From Burkholderiales bacterium (GTDB taxonomy: Bacteria > Pseudomonadota > Gammaproteobacteria > Burkholderiales > Burkholderiaceae), in assembly GCA_947371645.1 (NCBI GenBank), contig CANBQJ010000033.1, forward strand, positions 1 to 25,222: a DNA stretch of 25,222 bases. Reading direction: 5' to 3'. Below the pieces are notes generated by a model. That model worked only from the letters and a program-made list of their open reading frames with translations, was not told where the DNA came from and did no database searches. Positions 1 through 5,766 of the stretch are shown here, piece after piece. Numbering within the stretch: the first letter of the stretch is position 1; every line of letters begins with the position of its first letter. Both the position numbers and the translations under genes were made by a program.

Positions 1-563
1 ACGCGCTGCAGCTCGGGCTCCAGGGCATGGGCCACGCGCTCCAGATCGAAGGCCGTGCTCAGGGCCACGCCATCGGGGCGGGCCTTGGCATGCAGGCTCA
101 GGGTGACGATGGGCACGTCGTCGATGCCCTGGGTGCGGATGACGGGCTCTCCCACGCCCAGGCCAGGCGGCAGCCAGTCCTTGTGGGCGGCCGCCGTGTC
201 GTGCAGGCGCACCACGGCTTCGGTGCGGGACACGCCCACCTTGAACTGCACCGTGACCAGTGCCATGCCCGCACGCGACAAGGACGTGACGTGCTCCACA
301 CCGGCCATGCGGCCAAAGACCTGCTCGGCCGGGGCGGCCACGGCTTGCTCCACCTCCTGCGCATCGGCCCCTGGGAAAGGCATGAAGACCTGCGCCATGG
401 TGACGTCGATCTGGGGCTCTTCTTCACGCGGCGTGACCATCACCGCGAACAAGCCCAGCAGCAAGGCCACCAGGGCCAGCAAGGGGGTGATCTGGGCGGT
501 GAGGAAGCGCTGGGCAATGCGGCCTGAGATGCCCATGGGGGTATCGGCTTGCGTGCTGGGCAT
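1..563 (-). CDS. RND efflux permease (AcrB family), C-terminus outside window
   Basis: This is the inner-membrane, proton-driven pump subunit of a tripartite efflux system. Only about 187 N-terminal residues are visible, against roughly 1,000-1,050 for the family, because the gene runs off the left edge. I read it from ATG 563. An amphipathic start leads into the first membrane helix (LLALVALLLGLFAVMV, about residues 28-43). The post-helix stretch TPREEEPQIDV and the porter-domain segment FPGADAQEVEQAVAAP, both typical of RND pumps, follow. Periplasmic porter sequence continues to the edge. An AGGA stands just upstream of ATG 563. The adaptor gene ends at 605, 41 bp upstream, so the two are one transcription unit. 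The substrate cannot be read from this part. Family call is firm; any link to export of the NRPS product is inference. Confidence 0.93.
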   Translation of the reverse strand, partial: MPSTQADTPMGISGRIAQRFLTAQITPLLALVALLLGLFAVMVTPREEEPQIDVTMAQVFMPFPGADAQEVEQAVAAPAEQVFGRMAGVEHVTSLSRAGMALVTVQFKVGVSRTEAVVRLHDTAAAHKDWLPPGLGVGEPVIRTQGIDDVPIVTLSLHAKARPDGVALSTAFDLERVAHALEPELQR

Positions 564-604
564 GAACTTGTCCTGGCCTGTGTGGATGGGGACCGCAGGG
601 AGGG

Positions 605-1720
605 TCACGGCAATTGCCTGGCGGCCATCAGCGGCTCGGTCGCCACGCGCTCGCCAGCCTGCAAGCCGGCCACCACCTCGGTGCGCTCGGCGCTGGCCTG
701 GCCCAGCCGCACCTGGCGCAGTCGCGGCACGCCCCGGCCATCGACCACATAAACGGCGCGCACCTCACCGCGCTGGACCACGGCCGATGTCGGCACAGAC
801 AGCGTCCCACCGCGCGGGGCGGCCGCCTCGTTACCTGCCGCCAGAAGGGGCAAGCTCACCCGCACCAGCTGGCCCGGGCCCACCGCCTGCACGGCATCGA
901 CCGCATCCGCCGGCAAGTCCATCCGCACGGTAGCGGCATGGGTCACAGGGTCCAGGCCGGGCAAGAGCGTGAAGCGCGAGACCAGCCAGGACCGCGCACC
1001 CGCATGCGGCAAGCTGAAGCGCGCTGGCGCCTCGCGCTGCAGGTGCGCCACATCGGACTCGGGCACCGACACCGCCACCCGCAGGCCTTGCGGCGAGAAC
1101 AGCTGCAACAGAGGCACGCCGGGGGAGGCCAGGTCGCCCTCGCTGGCCATCACCTGGGTGACCCGGCCCGCGTATGGCGCGCGCACCTCGTGAAAGCCGG
1201 CCTGGGTGCCACTGGCCAGGGCCTGGGCGCGCAAGGACTCGGCTCCGGCCTGCGCGGACTTGAACTGGGCGCGGGCCTGGTCCAGCGCCGCCGGGCTGAT
1301 GTAGCCTTGGCCCGCCAGAGACTGAGCGCGCGTGAAGTCGGCCTGAGCCGCCTGGAGCAGGGCCTCGGCCTGGGCCTGCTGGGCACGGCTGGCAGCCAGC
1401 TGCTGGACCGCCAGGGTGGCGTCGATGCGCAGCAAGGGCTGGCCTGCGTTCACCACATCACCCGCGCGGACCAGCACCTGGGTGATGCGGCCACTGACCT
1501 GCGCCGACACCCGCGCGTCCACCCGGGCCTCCAGGGTGCCATCCAGCACCAGGGTGTGGGCGCTGGACGATACTTGAACGGGGGCGGTGGACAGGGGGGC
1601 AAGGGGAGCGGCCTGAGCCAGGCTCGCCAGAGACAACGCGGCCAGCCCCGTCAGCAAGGGCACGGCGCCCCAACGCTGCACTGGGCGCTGGGCAGGGGCC
1701 GACATGGGGCTGCGGTGCAT
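605..1720 (-). CDS. RND periplasmic adaptor (membrane fusion protein)
   Basis: This 371-residue adaptor should bridge the inner-membrane RND pump and an outer-membrane channel, whose gene is not in the window. Residues 1-37 form a Sec signal peptide (positive start, hydrophobic LLTGLAALSLASLAQA, cleavage after AQA). Next come a biotinyl-lipoyl-like half-motif (about 67-104, with VSGRITQVLVRAGDVV), an Ala/Gln-rich alpha-hairpin (about 106-176), the second lipoyl half (RAPYAGRVTQV), a beta-barrel (about 213-292) and a membrane-proximal C-terminal part with VPTSAVV. The length is normal for the HlyD/AcrA-like family. The start at 1720 has a good AGGAG six bases upstream. An internal Met at residue 6 would also leave a usable signal peptide. 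It is the first gene of the unit with the pump and is driven from the promoter at 1746-1774. Confidence 0.93.
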   Translation of the reverse strand: MHRSPMSAPAQRPVQRWGAVPLLTGLAALSLASLAQAAPLAPLSTAPVQVSSSAHTLVLDGTLEARVDARVSAQVSGRITQVLVRAGDVVNAGQPLLRIDATLAVQQLAASRAQQAQAEALLQAAQADFTRAQSLAGQGYISPAALDQARAQFKSAQAGAESLRAQALASGTQAGFHEVRAPYAGRVTQVMASEGDLASPGVPLLQLFSPQGLRVAVSVPESDVAHLQREAPARFSLPHAGARSWLVSRFTLLPGLDPVTHAATVRMDLPADAVDAVQAVGPGQLVRVSLPLLAAGNEAAAPRGGTLSVPTSAVVQRGEVRAVYVVDGRGVPRLRQVRLGQASAERTEVVAGLQAGERVATEPLMAARQLP

Positions 1721-1745
1721 GGACGTCTCCTGGGGGTTAATTATT

Positions 1746-1774
1746 AGTATATAGCTACATAGTTATACACGCAA
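1746..1774 (-). promoter_or_regulatory. Sigma70-like promoter for the RND adaptor-pump unit
   Basis: On the minus strand TTGCGT (1774-1769) is separated by exactly 17 bp from TATACT (1751-1746), which matches the -10 consensus at five of six positions. Transcription would begin about 20 bp upstream of the adaptor ATG at 1720. The surrounding DNA is the only clearly AT-rich stretch in the left part of the window. The -35 match is weak (3 of 6), so the spacing and the -10 box carry the call. Confidence 0.6.
1750..1767. promoter_or_regulatory. Inverted repeat, probable ArsR-family operator
   Basis: TATAGCTA-CA-TAGTTATA is an imperfect palindrome with 7 of 8 arm positions complementary and a 2-bp centre. 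It fills the spacer of the adaptor-pump promoter and touches its -10 box, so a bound repressor would exclude RNA polymerase. ArsR/SmtB dimers bind AT-rich inverted repeats of this kind, and an ArsR-family gene starts about 60 bp to the right. Binding by that protein is inferred from position and shape. Confidence 0.6.
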
Positions 1775-1825
1775 TAACGCATTCAGTTAAGATGATGCGC
1801 ATCCAACCCCTTCGATGAGGCCCCC

Positions 1826-2257
1826 ATGCAAGCCCTTGATGATGGCGCCCTGGCTCACGTTGCCGACTACTTTCGCGCGCTGGCCGAGCCGCTGCGCTTG
1901 CGCCTGCTCAATGCCTTGCGCGATGGCCCCGTCAAGGTGGGTGACCTGACCGCCCAGCTGGGCTGCAGCCAGGCCAATGTGTCCAAGCACCTGGCCTTGC
2001 TGGCCAAGAGCGGCCTGGTCACGCGCGAGGCGCGCGGCACCAGCGTGTACTACCGGATGGCCGACGCCCGCACCTACGAGTTGTGCGACCTGGTCTGCGG
2101 CCAGATTGCCCAGCGCCTGATGGCGCAGGTGCAAGGCCTGGGTGGGCTGGCGGCGGTGGCTCCGTTGAAAACGGCAACATTGGCCAGACCCGCCCGGTCG
2201 GCCATGCCCAAGCCGCCAGCAGTCACCCCGGCACGCAAGGCCAAACGCTCAGCTTGA
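1826..2257 (+). CDS. ArsR-family winged-helix regulator
   Basis: This 143-residue repressor-type regulator has an ArsR core: helix FRALAEPLRLRLLNAL, the recognition helix region CSQANVSKHLALLAKSGLV (about 47-65), and the beta-wing TREARGTSVYYRM. Three cysteines are present: C47 at the start of the recognition helix, and C87 and C91 in the C-terminal dimer helix (ELCDLVCGQ). The Cys pair could sense a thiol-reactive compound, an oxidant or a soft metal. The classical ArsR metal motif ELCVCDL is absent. The last 35 or so residues form a Pro/Ala/Lys/Arg-rich tail beyond the usual fold. GAGG lies 5 bp before ATG 1826. It is divergent from the RND adaptor and most likely represses that unit and itself through the palindrome at 1750-1767. 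The inducer is unknown. Confidence 0.9.
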   Translation: MQALDDGALAHVADYFRALAEPLRLRLLNALRDGPVKVGDLTAQLGCSQANVSKHLALLAKSGLVTREARGTSVYYRMADARTYELCDLVCGQIAQRLMAQVQGLGGLAAVAPLKTATLARPARSAMPKPPAVTPARKAKRSA

Positions 2258-2273
2258 CGCCGCGACACCATGC

Positions 2274-2289
2274 GGGGGAAGCTGCCCCC
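2274..2289. terminator. Possible short hairpin between convergent genes
   Basis: GGGGG-AAGCTG-CCCCC forms a five-pair all-GC stem with a six-base loop. It lies in the 34-bp gap between the convergent ArsR and AraC stop codons. There is no T-run on either side, so it is at best a weak or factor-assisted bidirectional terminator. Position is the main support. Confidence 0.3.
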
Positions 2290-2291
2290 AC

Positions 2292-3197
2292 TCAACCGTC
2301 GTTGGACGCAGCCAGGGACGCGGCACCCTGCTGCTTCAACCAGTCCCGGGGCGACAGCCCCAGCCTCGCCGCGAACGCCCGCGACAGGGCCGATGGCGTG
2401 GCATAGCCCAAGTCATCGGCCAGGGCCTTGATGGGGCGGCCATCGCGCAGGCCCGCCTGGGCCAGGGCCATGCGCCAATCGGCCAGGTAGTCGGCCGGGG
2501 GCTGGCCCACCACCTCACGGAAGGTGGTGGCAAAGGTGGTGCGCGACATGCCGGCCACCTCCGCCAGCCGGGGCAGCGTCCAGTCCTCGCCTGGCGACTC
2601 GTGCACCGCGGCCAGCGCGCGGGCCAGGCGGGGGTCCGACAGCGCCGTCATCAGGCCTGTCTGCACACCGGCTTCTTCCGGGTGGTCCAGCAACCAGCGC
2701 AACAGCTGCAACAAGACCACCTCGAACAGGCGATCGGCCAGCAGGCGCTGACCACAGCGCACGCGGTCGGTCTCGGCAAACAGCAGGTTCAGCGCGGCGT
2801 CCAGCCCCCCCACGCGGGACAAGGGCAAGGCGATGAGATCGGGCAGCGCGCGCACCAGCGGGTGGCTGGCCCCACCCTCGAAGTGCAGCTGCGCGCAGGT
2901 GAAATCCGAGCCTTCTTCAGGCGGGTTGTGGAAGCGGTGCACGAAGGGCCGCGGGTAGAGCAGCAAGGTGGGTTCGCTGATGCTCAGGCGCTTGGGCAGG
3001 TGCGCCGAGCCCGGGTGGCTGACCTGCATGCTGCCCCTGCGCAGCACGTGCAGGAAGCCACTGCCGTGTTCCAGCCCGAAATGGTCGACCCCGCACAAGG
3101 GCCCGCTGTGGAACAACTGGGGGCGCACCCGAAAGCGCTCCAGCAGGCCAGAGAGCCTGTCTATGGGGGCCGACGGGCTGGAGGGGGAGGTGCCCAT
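2292..3197 (-). CDS. AraC-family transcriptional regulator with cupin-like N-terminal domain
   Basis: This is a 301-residue regulator. Residues about 15-165 resemble the cupin-type ligand/oligomerisation domain of the AraC_binding/cupin_6 kind (HVLRRGSMQV, PTLLLYPRPFVHRF). Residues about 190-290 hold two helix-turn-helix units: LPRLAEVAGMSRTTFATTFR, then IKALADDLGYATPSALSRAF with the usual closing GLSPRDW. The frame stays open upstream to 4004. I chose ATG 3197 because the cupin fold begins soon after it, and the upstream extension would be non-homologous and run through the divergent gene. The ribosome binding site is weak. It is divergent from the AhpD-like gene with a 153-bp gap. AraC proteins of this class often activate such a redox or detoxification neighbour. 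The ligand is unknown. Confidence 0.88.
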   Translation of the reverse strand: MGTSPSSPSAPIDRLSGLLERFRVRPQLFHSGPLCGVDHFGLEHGSGFLHVLRRGSMQVSHPGSAHLPKRLSISEPTLLLYPRPFVHRFHNPPEEGSDFTCAQLHFEGGASHPLVRALPDLIALPLSRVGGLDAALNLLFAETDRVRCGQRLLADRLFEVVLLQLLRWLLDHPEEAGVQTGLMTALSDPRLARALAAVHESPGEDWTLPRLAEVAGMSRTTFATTFREVVGQPPADYLADWRMALAQAGLRDGRPIKALADDLGYATPSALSRAFAARLGLSPRDWLKQQGAASLAASNDG

Positions 3198-3220
3198 GGT
3201 GATCGGATGTCTACCGTTCT

Positions 3221-3258
3221 GAACGAATTGGCATCTTATCCGAACGCATGGCGACTTT
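3221..3258. promoter_or_regulatory. Candidate AraC-type operator: direct repeat at 21-bp spacing
   Basis: GAACGAATTGGCATCTT (from 3221) and GAACGCATGGCGACTTT (from 3242) match at 11 of 17 positions, starting with an identical GAACG, and start exactly 21 bp apart. Two-turn spacing of direct repeats is the usual geometry for AraC-family operators. The pair sits in the gap between the divergent AraC and AhpD-like genes. No clear -10/-35 pair for the plus-strand gene is visible. This is a pattern-based call only. Confidence 0.35.
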
Positions 3259-3350
3259 TCATTCAGCCTTGACGCAGACACTGACTTCGTCGACGGGGCA
3301 AACAGCCCCCGACGAGACACCACCACAGACCACCCCCGAAAGGACACACC

Positions 3351-3887
3351 ATGGCCCGCATCAACCTCGACACCACCCGCACCCCCGCCAACAGCCAGCC
3401 CACGCTGAACCAGGTCGCCCAGGCCTTTGGCGGCACCACCCCCAACATGTTCAAGGCCACGGCCAACTCGCCCGCCGCGCTGCGCATGATGTGGGCGGCT
3501 TTTGGCGCCCTGGGTGGCGGCACGCTGGGTGCACCGTTGGGCGAACAGGTGGCCGTGGCCGTGGCCAACGCCAACCGCTGCGAGTACTGCCTGGCCGCCC
3601 ACACGGCGTTGGGCCAGAAGGCCGGCGTGAGCGCTGACACCCTGGCCCGCGCCCAGCTGGGTGAGTCTGACGACCCGCGCACCTCGGCCGCCTTGCGCTT
3701 CGCACTGAAGGTGGTGCAGCAACGCGCCCAGATCAGCGACGCCGACGTGGCCGAACTGCACGAGGTGGGGCTTGCCGACGAGCAGGTCATGGAGCTGCTG
3801 GCCCATGTGGCGCTCAATGTGTTCACCAACTACGTGAACGTGGCCTTCGCGGTGCCCGTGGACTTCGCGCCGGTGGCCCTGAAGTGA
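3351..3887 (+). CDS. AhpD-like carboxymuconolactone decarboxylase family protein
   Basis: This 178-residue all-helical protein is probably a cytosolic alkylhydroperoxidase-type enzyme. The active-site segment NRCEYCLAAH gives the thiol pair C77/C80 and H84. E65 lies 12 residues before C77. The same relative spacing of Glu, Cys, Cys and His forms the proton relay in Mycobacterium tuberculosis AhpD. This argues for peroxide or disulfide chemistry rather than lactone decarboxylation. AAAGGA lies upstream of ATG 3351. It is divergent from the AraC regulator, the natural candidate for controlling it, and convergent with the NRPS operon, whose last stop is 25 bp away. No partner peroxiredoxin (AhpC) is in the window. 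Substrate unknown; a role in NRPS product formation is not supported. Confidence 0.88.
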   Translation: MARINLDTTRTPANSQPTLNQVAQAFGGTTPNMFKATANSPAALRMMWAAFGALGGGTLGAPLGEQVAVAVANANRCEYCLAAHTALGQKAGVSADTLARAQLGESDDPRTSAALRFALKVVQQRAQISDADVAELHEVGLADEQVMELLAHVALNVFTNYVNVAFAVPVDFAPVALK

Positions 3888-3912
3888 AGGCCGGGCGCAG
3901 TGCCTGGGCTGT

Positions 3913-5079
3913 TCAGGCCGCGCTGTGTTGCAGCCCACGCGCCACGTTGAGCCGCGCCACGCGCCAGGCCGGCCCCACCGCGCCCACCAGCCCCACCAGC
4001 ACACAGGCCAGCACCTGCGCCACCAGGGTGGGCGTGGCCACGGTGAAGCCCTTGGCCAGCCCGCCCGAGACCCCGATGAACAGCGAGGTGGCCGGGTAGG
4101 TGAGCAAGATGCCCACCACCGCGCCGATGGCCGCCAGCGTCAGGCTTTCACCGAAGAGCGTGGCCGCCACCTGTCGAGGCTTGAAGCCCAGGGCCTTGAG
4201 CGTGGCGTACTCCGTGAGGCGCTCGGATGCCGACATGGTCATGGTGTTGGCCATGACCGCCATGATGGCCAGCACCAGGCCGATGCTGACCAGGCGGATG
4301 GCCCACAGCACCTGGCTGCTCATGTTGACGATGGACAGCTGGTAGGCGCGCTCGGTCTCGGTGCGCGTGGCCTGCGCCGAGTTGCGAAAAAGCGCGTCGA
4401 TGCGCGCAGCCACCTGCGTGCCTTGTGCCGGGTCGGCGATGCCCACGATGAAGGCATGGGCCAGCTCGGGCACGTGGCCACCCAGGCGCAGGGCCAGGGT
4501 GTCGGCGATGTAGCGACCCTGCACCAGCATCAGGGTGTCGTCGGTTTTGTCGTCGCGGGGCTGGTAGATGCCGCGCACGGTGAAGGCCCACTGGCCGGGG
4601 AACTGCTCACCCTGGATGGGGATGACGTCACCGATCTTGAAGCCGTAGAGCCTGGCCAGCTGCGCGCCCACCACGGCGCCCTGGCGGTCCTGCTGGAAGG
4701 CCAGCTTTTCGGCTTGGCTGAGCTTGTACTCGGGGAAGAGCGCGAAGTAGTGCTGGGCGTCGACCGCGAACTTCGGGAAAGACCGGCTCTGGTCGCCATA
4801 GCGGCCGCCAAACCAGGTCAGCCAGGACACGGTCGTGACGCCGGGCACCGCACGGATGGGCTCGGCATAGCGCAGGGGCAGCGGATAGGCCAGGGAGATG
4901 GCCGAACGCGTCACCAGGCGGCTTTGCGACGACGCCTCGGCGTTGGCGTACCAGACCTGGATCACCGTGTCGAGCAGGCCATACGCCACCACCACCACGA
5001 CCAGGCCGATCAGCGTCAGCGTGGTGCGCAGGCGCTGGCGAAAGGCGTTGCGCAGGGGCAGGTAGAACCAGGTGAACAT
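3913..5079 (-). CDS. ABC transporter permease, FtsX/MacB type
   Basis: This 388-residue inner-membrane permease of the type VII (MacB/LolCE/FtsX) architecture has one N-terminal helix (about 20-42), a large periplasmic MacB_PCD-like domain (about 43-250) and three C-terminal helices (about 256-280, 312-336, 351-372). The coupling segment SERLTEYATLKALGFKPRQV, typical of FtsX domains, faces the ATPase. Such permeases need a cytosolic ATPase and often a second copy of themselves. Neither gene is present on the downstream side, because the convergent AhpD-like gene begins at once. Its ATG lies 3 bp after the TetR stop, with no strong ribosome binding site, so translation is probably coupled. Operon membership with the NRPS suggests peptide export or self-protection, but this is inference. 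Confidence 0.87.
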   Translation of the reverse strand: MFTWFYLPLRNAFRQRLRTTLTLIGLVVVVVAYGLLDTVIQVWYANAEASSQSRLVTRSAISLAYPLPLRYAEPIRAVPGVTTVSWLTWFGGRYGDQSRSFPKFAVDAQHYFALFPEYKLSQAEKLAFQQDRQGAVVGAQLARLYGFKIGDVIPIQGEQFPGQWAFTVRGIYQPRDDKTDDTLMLVQGRYIADTLALRLGGHVPELAHAFIVGIADPAQGTQVAARIDALFRNSAQATRTETERAYQLSIVNMSSQVLWAIRLVSIGLVLAIMAVMANTMTMSASERLTEYATLKALGFKPRQVAATLFGESLTLAAIGAVVGILLTYPATSLFIGVSGGLAKGFTVATPTLVAQVLACVLVGLVGAVGPAWRVARLNVARGLQHSAA

Positions 5080-5082
5080 CGC

Positions 5083-5766
5083 TCAGGGCTGGGCCGCGGC
5101 CACGCGGTCGTCGAACCATGTTTGCAGGCCGCGCCAGGCGTAGAGGTTGTAGTCCAACACCTCGTCGACGGGGGTGTCCATGCCTTGGGCAGCCCAGACC
5201 GTGCCCACCTGGACGGCCACGCCCACCAGTCCCCAGGCCACGAACTCCATGTTGAGCTGGCTGTGCAGGCTGGGATAGAGCGTGGCGGCCAAGCGGTCCA
5301 TCAGCACCACGTAGTCCGTGAACAGCTCGCGCGATCGCTCGAAGTTGCTGCGCTTGGCGCTGGCCCCGTCCAACAGCATCACCCGGGCACGGCGCGGGTC
5401 TTCCTGAATGAAGGTGTAGAAGGCGCGCAGGCCCGCCCGGGCCAGGTCTTCGATCCTTTGCGGGGCCTGCCCCATCTCTGCCATCACCCGCGCGACGAGG
5501 GCCTGCCGCAAGCGCGCAAACACCTCGTCGAAGGCGTGATCGGTGTTGCGGAAGGACTCGTAGAAATAGCGCTCGGTCAGGCGCGCTTCGGTGCAGATGT
5601 CACGCATCGTGGTTTTGGCGATGCCGTGTCGGGCAAAGGCCTCCAGTGCGGCACCCATGAAACGCTCGCGGCGTTGCTGCTCGCGCTCGTCGGGCGATTC
5701 GCCACGCCACGCCCGCTTGTTGGCTCGGGGGGCCTGGGGCATGTCCAGGCCTGATGTGCTGCTCAT
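5083..5766 (-). CDS. TetR-family transcriptional regulator
   Basis: This is a 227-residue regulator. The N-terminal helix-turn-helix reads ALEAFARHGIAKTTMRDIC, then the recognition helix LTERYFYESF (about 63-72). A ligand-binding C-terminal domain follows (about 85-220), of no subfamily I can name. Residues 1-30 are a charged leader before the TetR fold. The reading frame stays open upstream to 6339, but ATG 5766 is clearly favoured: it overlaps the NRPS stop codon as ATGA and has a perfect AGGAGG four bases upstream inside the NRPS coding end. The ABC permease follows 3 bp downstream. A TetR gene translated from the same message as the enzyme it may control implies feedback. The ligand could be the peptide product, which would make it a sensor for export, but nothing in the sequence proves this. 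Confidence 0.9.
   Translation of the reverse strand: MSSTSGLDMPQAPRANKRAWRGESPDEREQQRRERFMGAALEAFARHGIAKTTMRDICTEARLTERYFYESFRNTDHAFDEVFARLRQALVARVMAEMGQAPQRIEDLARAGLRAFYTFIQEDPRRARVMLLDGASAKRSNFERSRELFTDYVVLMDRLAATLYPSLHSQLNMEFVAWGLVGVAVQVGTVWAAQGMDTPVDEVLDYNLYAWRGLQTWFDDRVAAAQP

Noticed and set aside
55..933. Plus-strand open frames over the RND pump and adaptor (55-933, 614-1747)
   Set aside because: They are antisense to well-supported pump and adaptor genes and their translations have no domain features.
3269..3297. TTGACG at 3269 as a -35 box for the AhpD-like gene
   Set aside because: At 17 bp spacing the partner hexamer is GACGGG, which is no -10 box. An activator-dependent promoter remains possible but cannot be placed.
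3902..3918. GCCTG-7-CAGGC hairpin near the convergent stops of the AhpD-like and permease genes
   Set aside because: Five pairs only, no T-run, and it extends into the permease coding end. Not good enough to call a terminator.
3198..4004. Upstream extension of the AraC-family gene (570-residue reading)
   Set aside because: The extension has no AraC-like sequence and lies antisense to the AhpD-like gene, which has a clear active site. ATG 3197 gives the normal family length.
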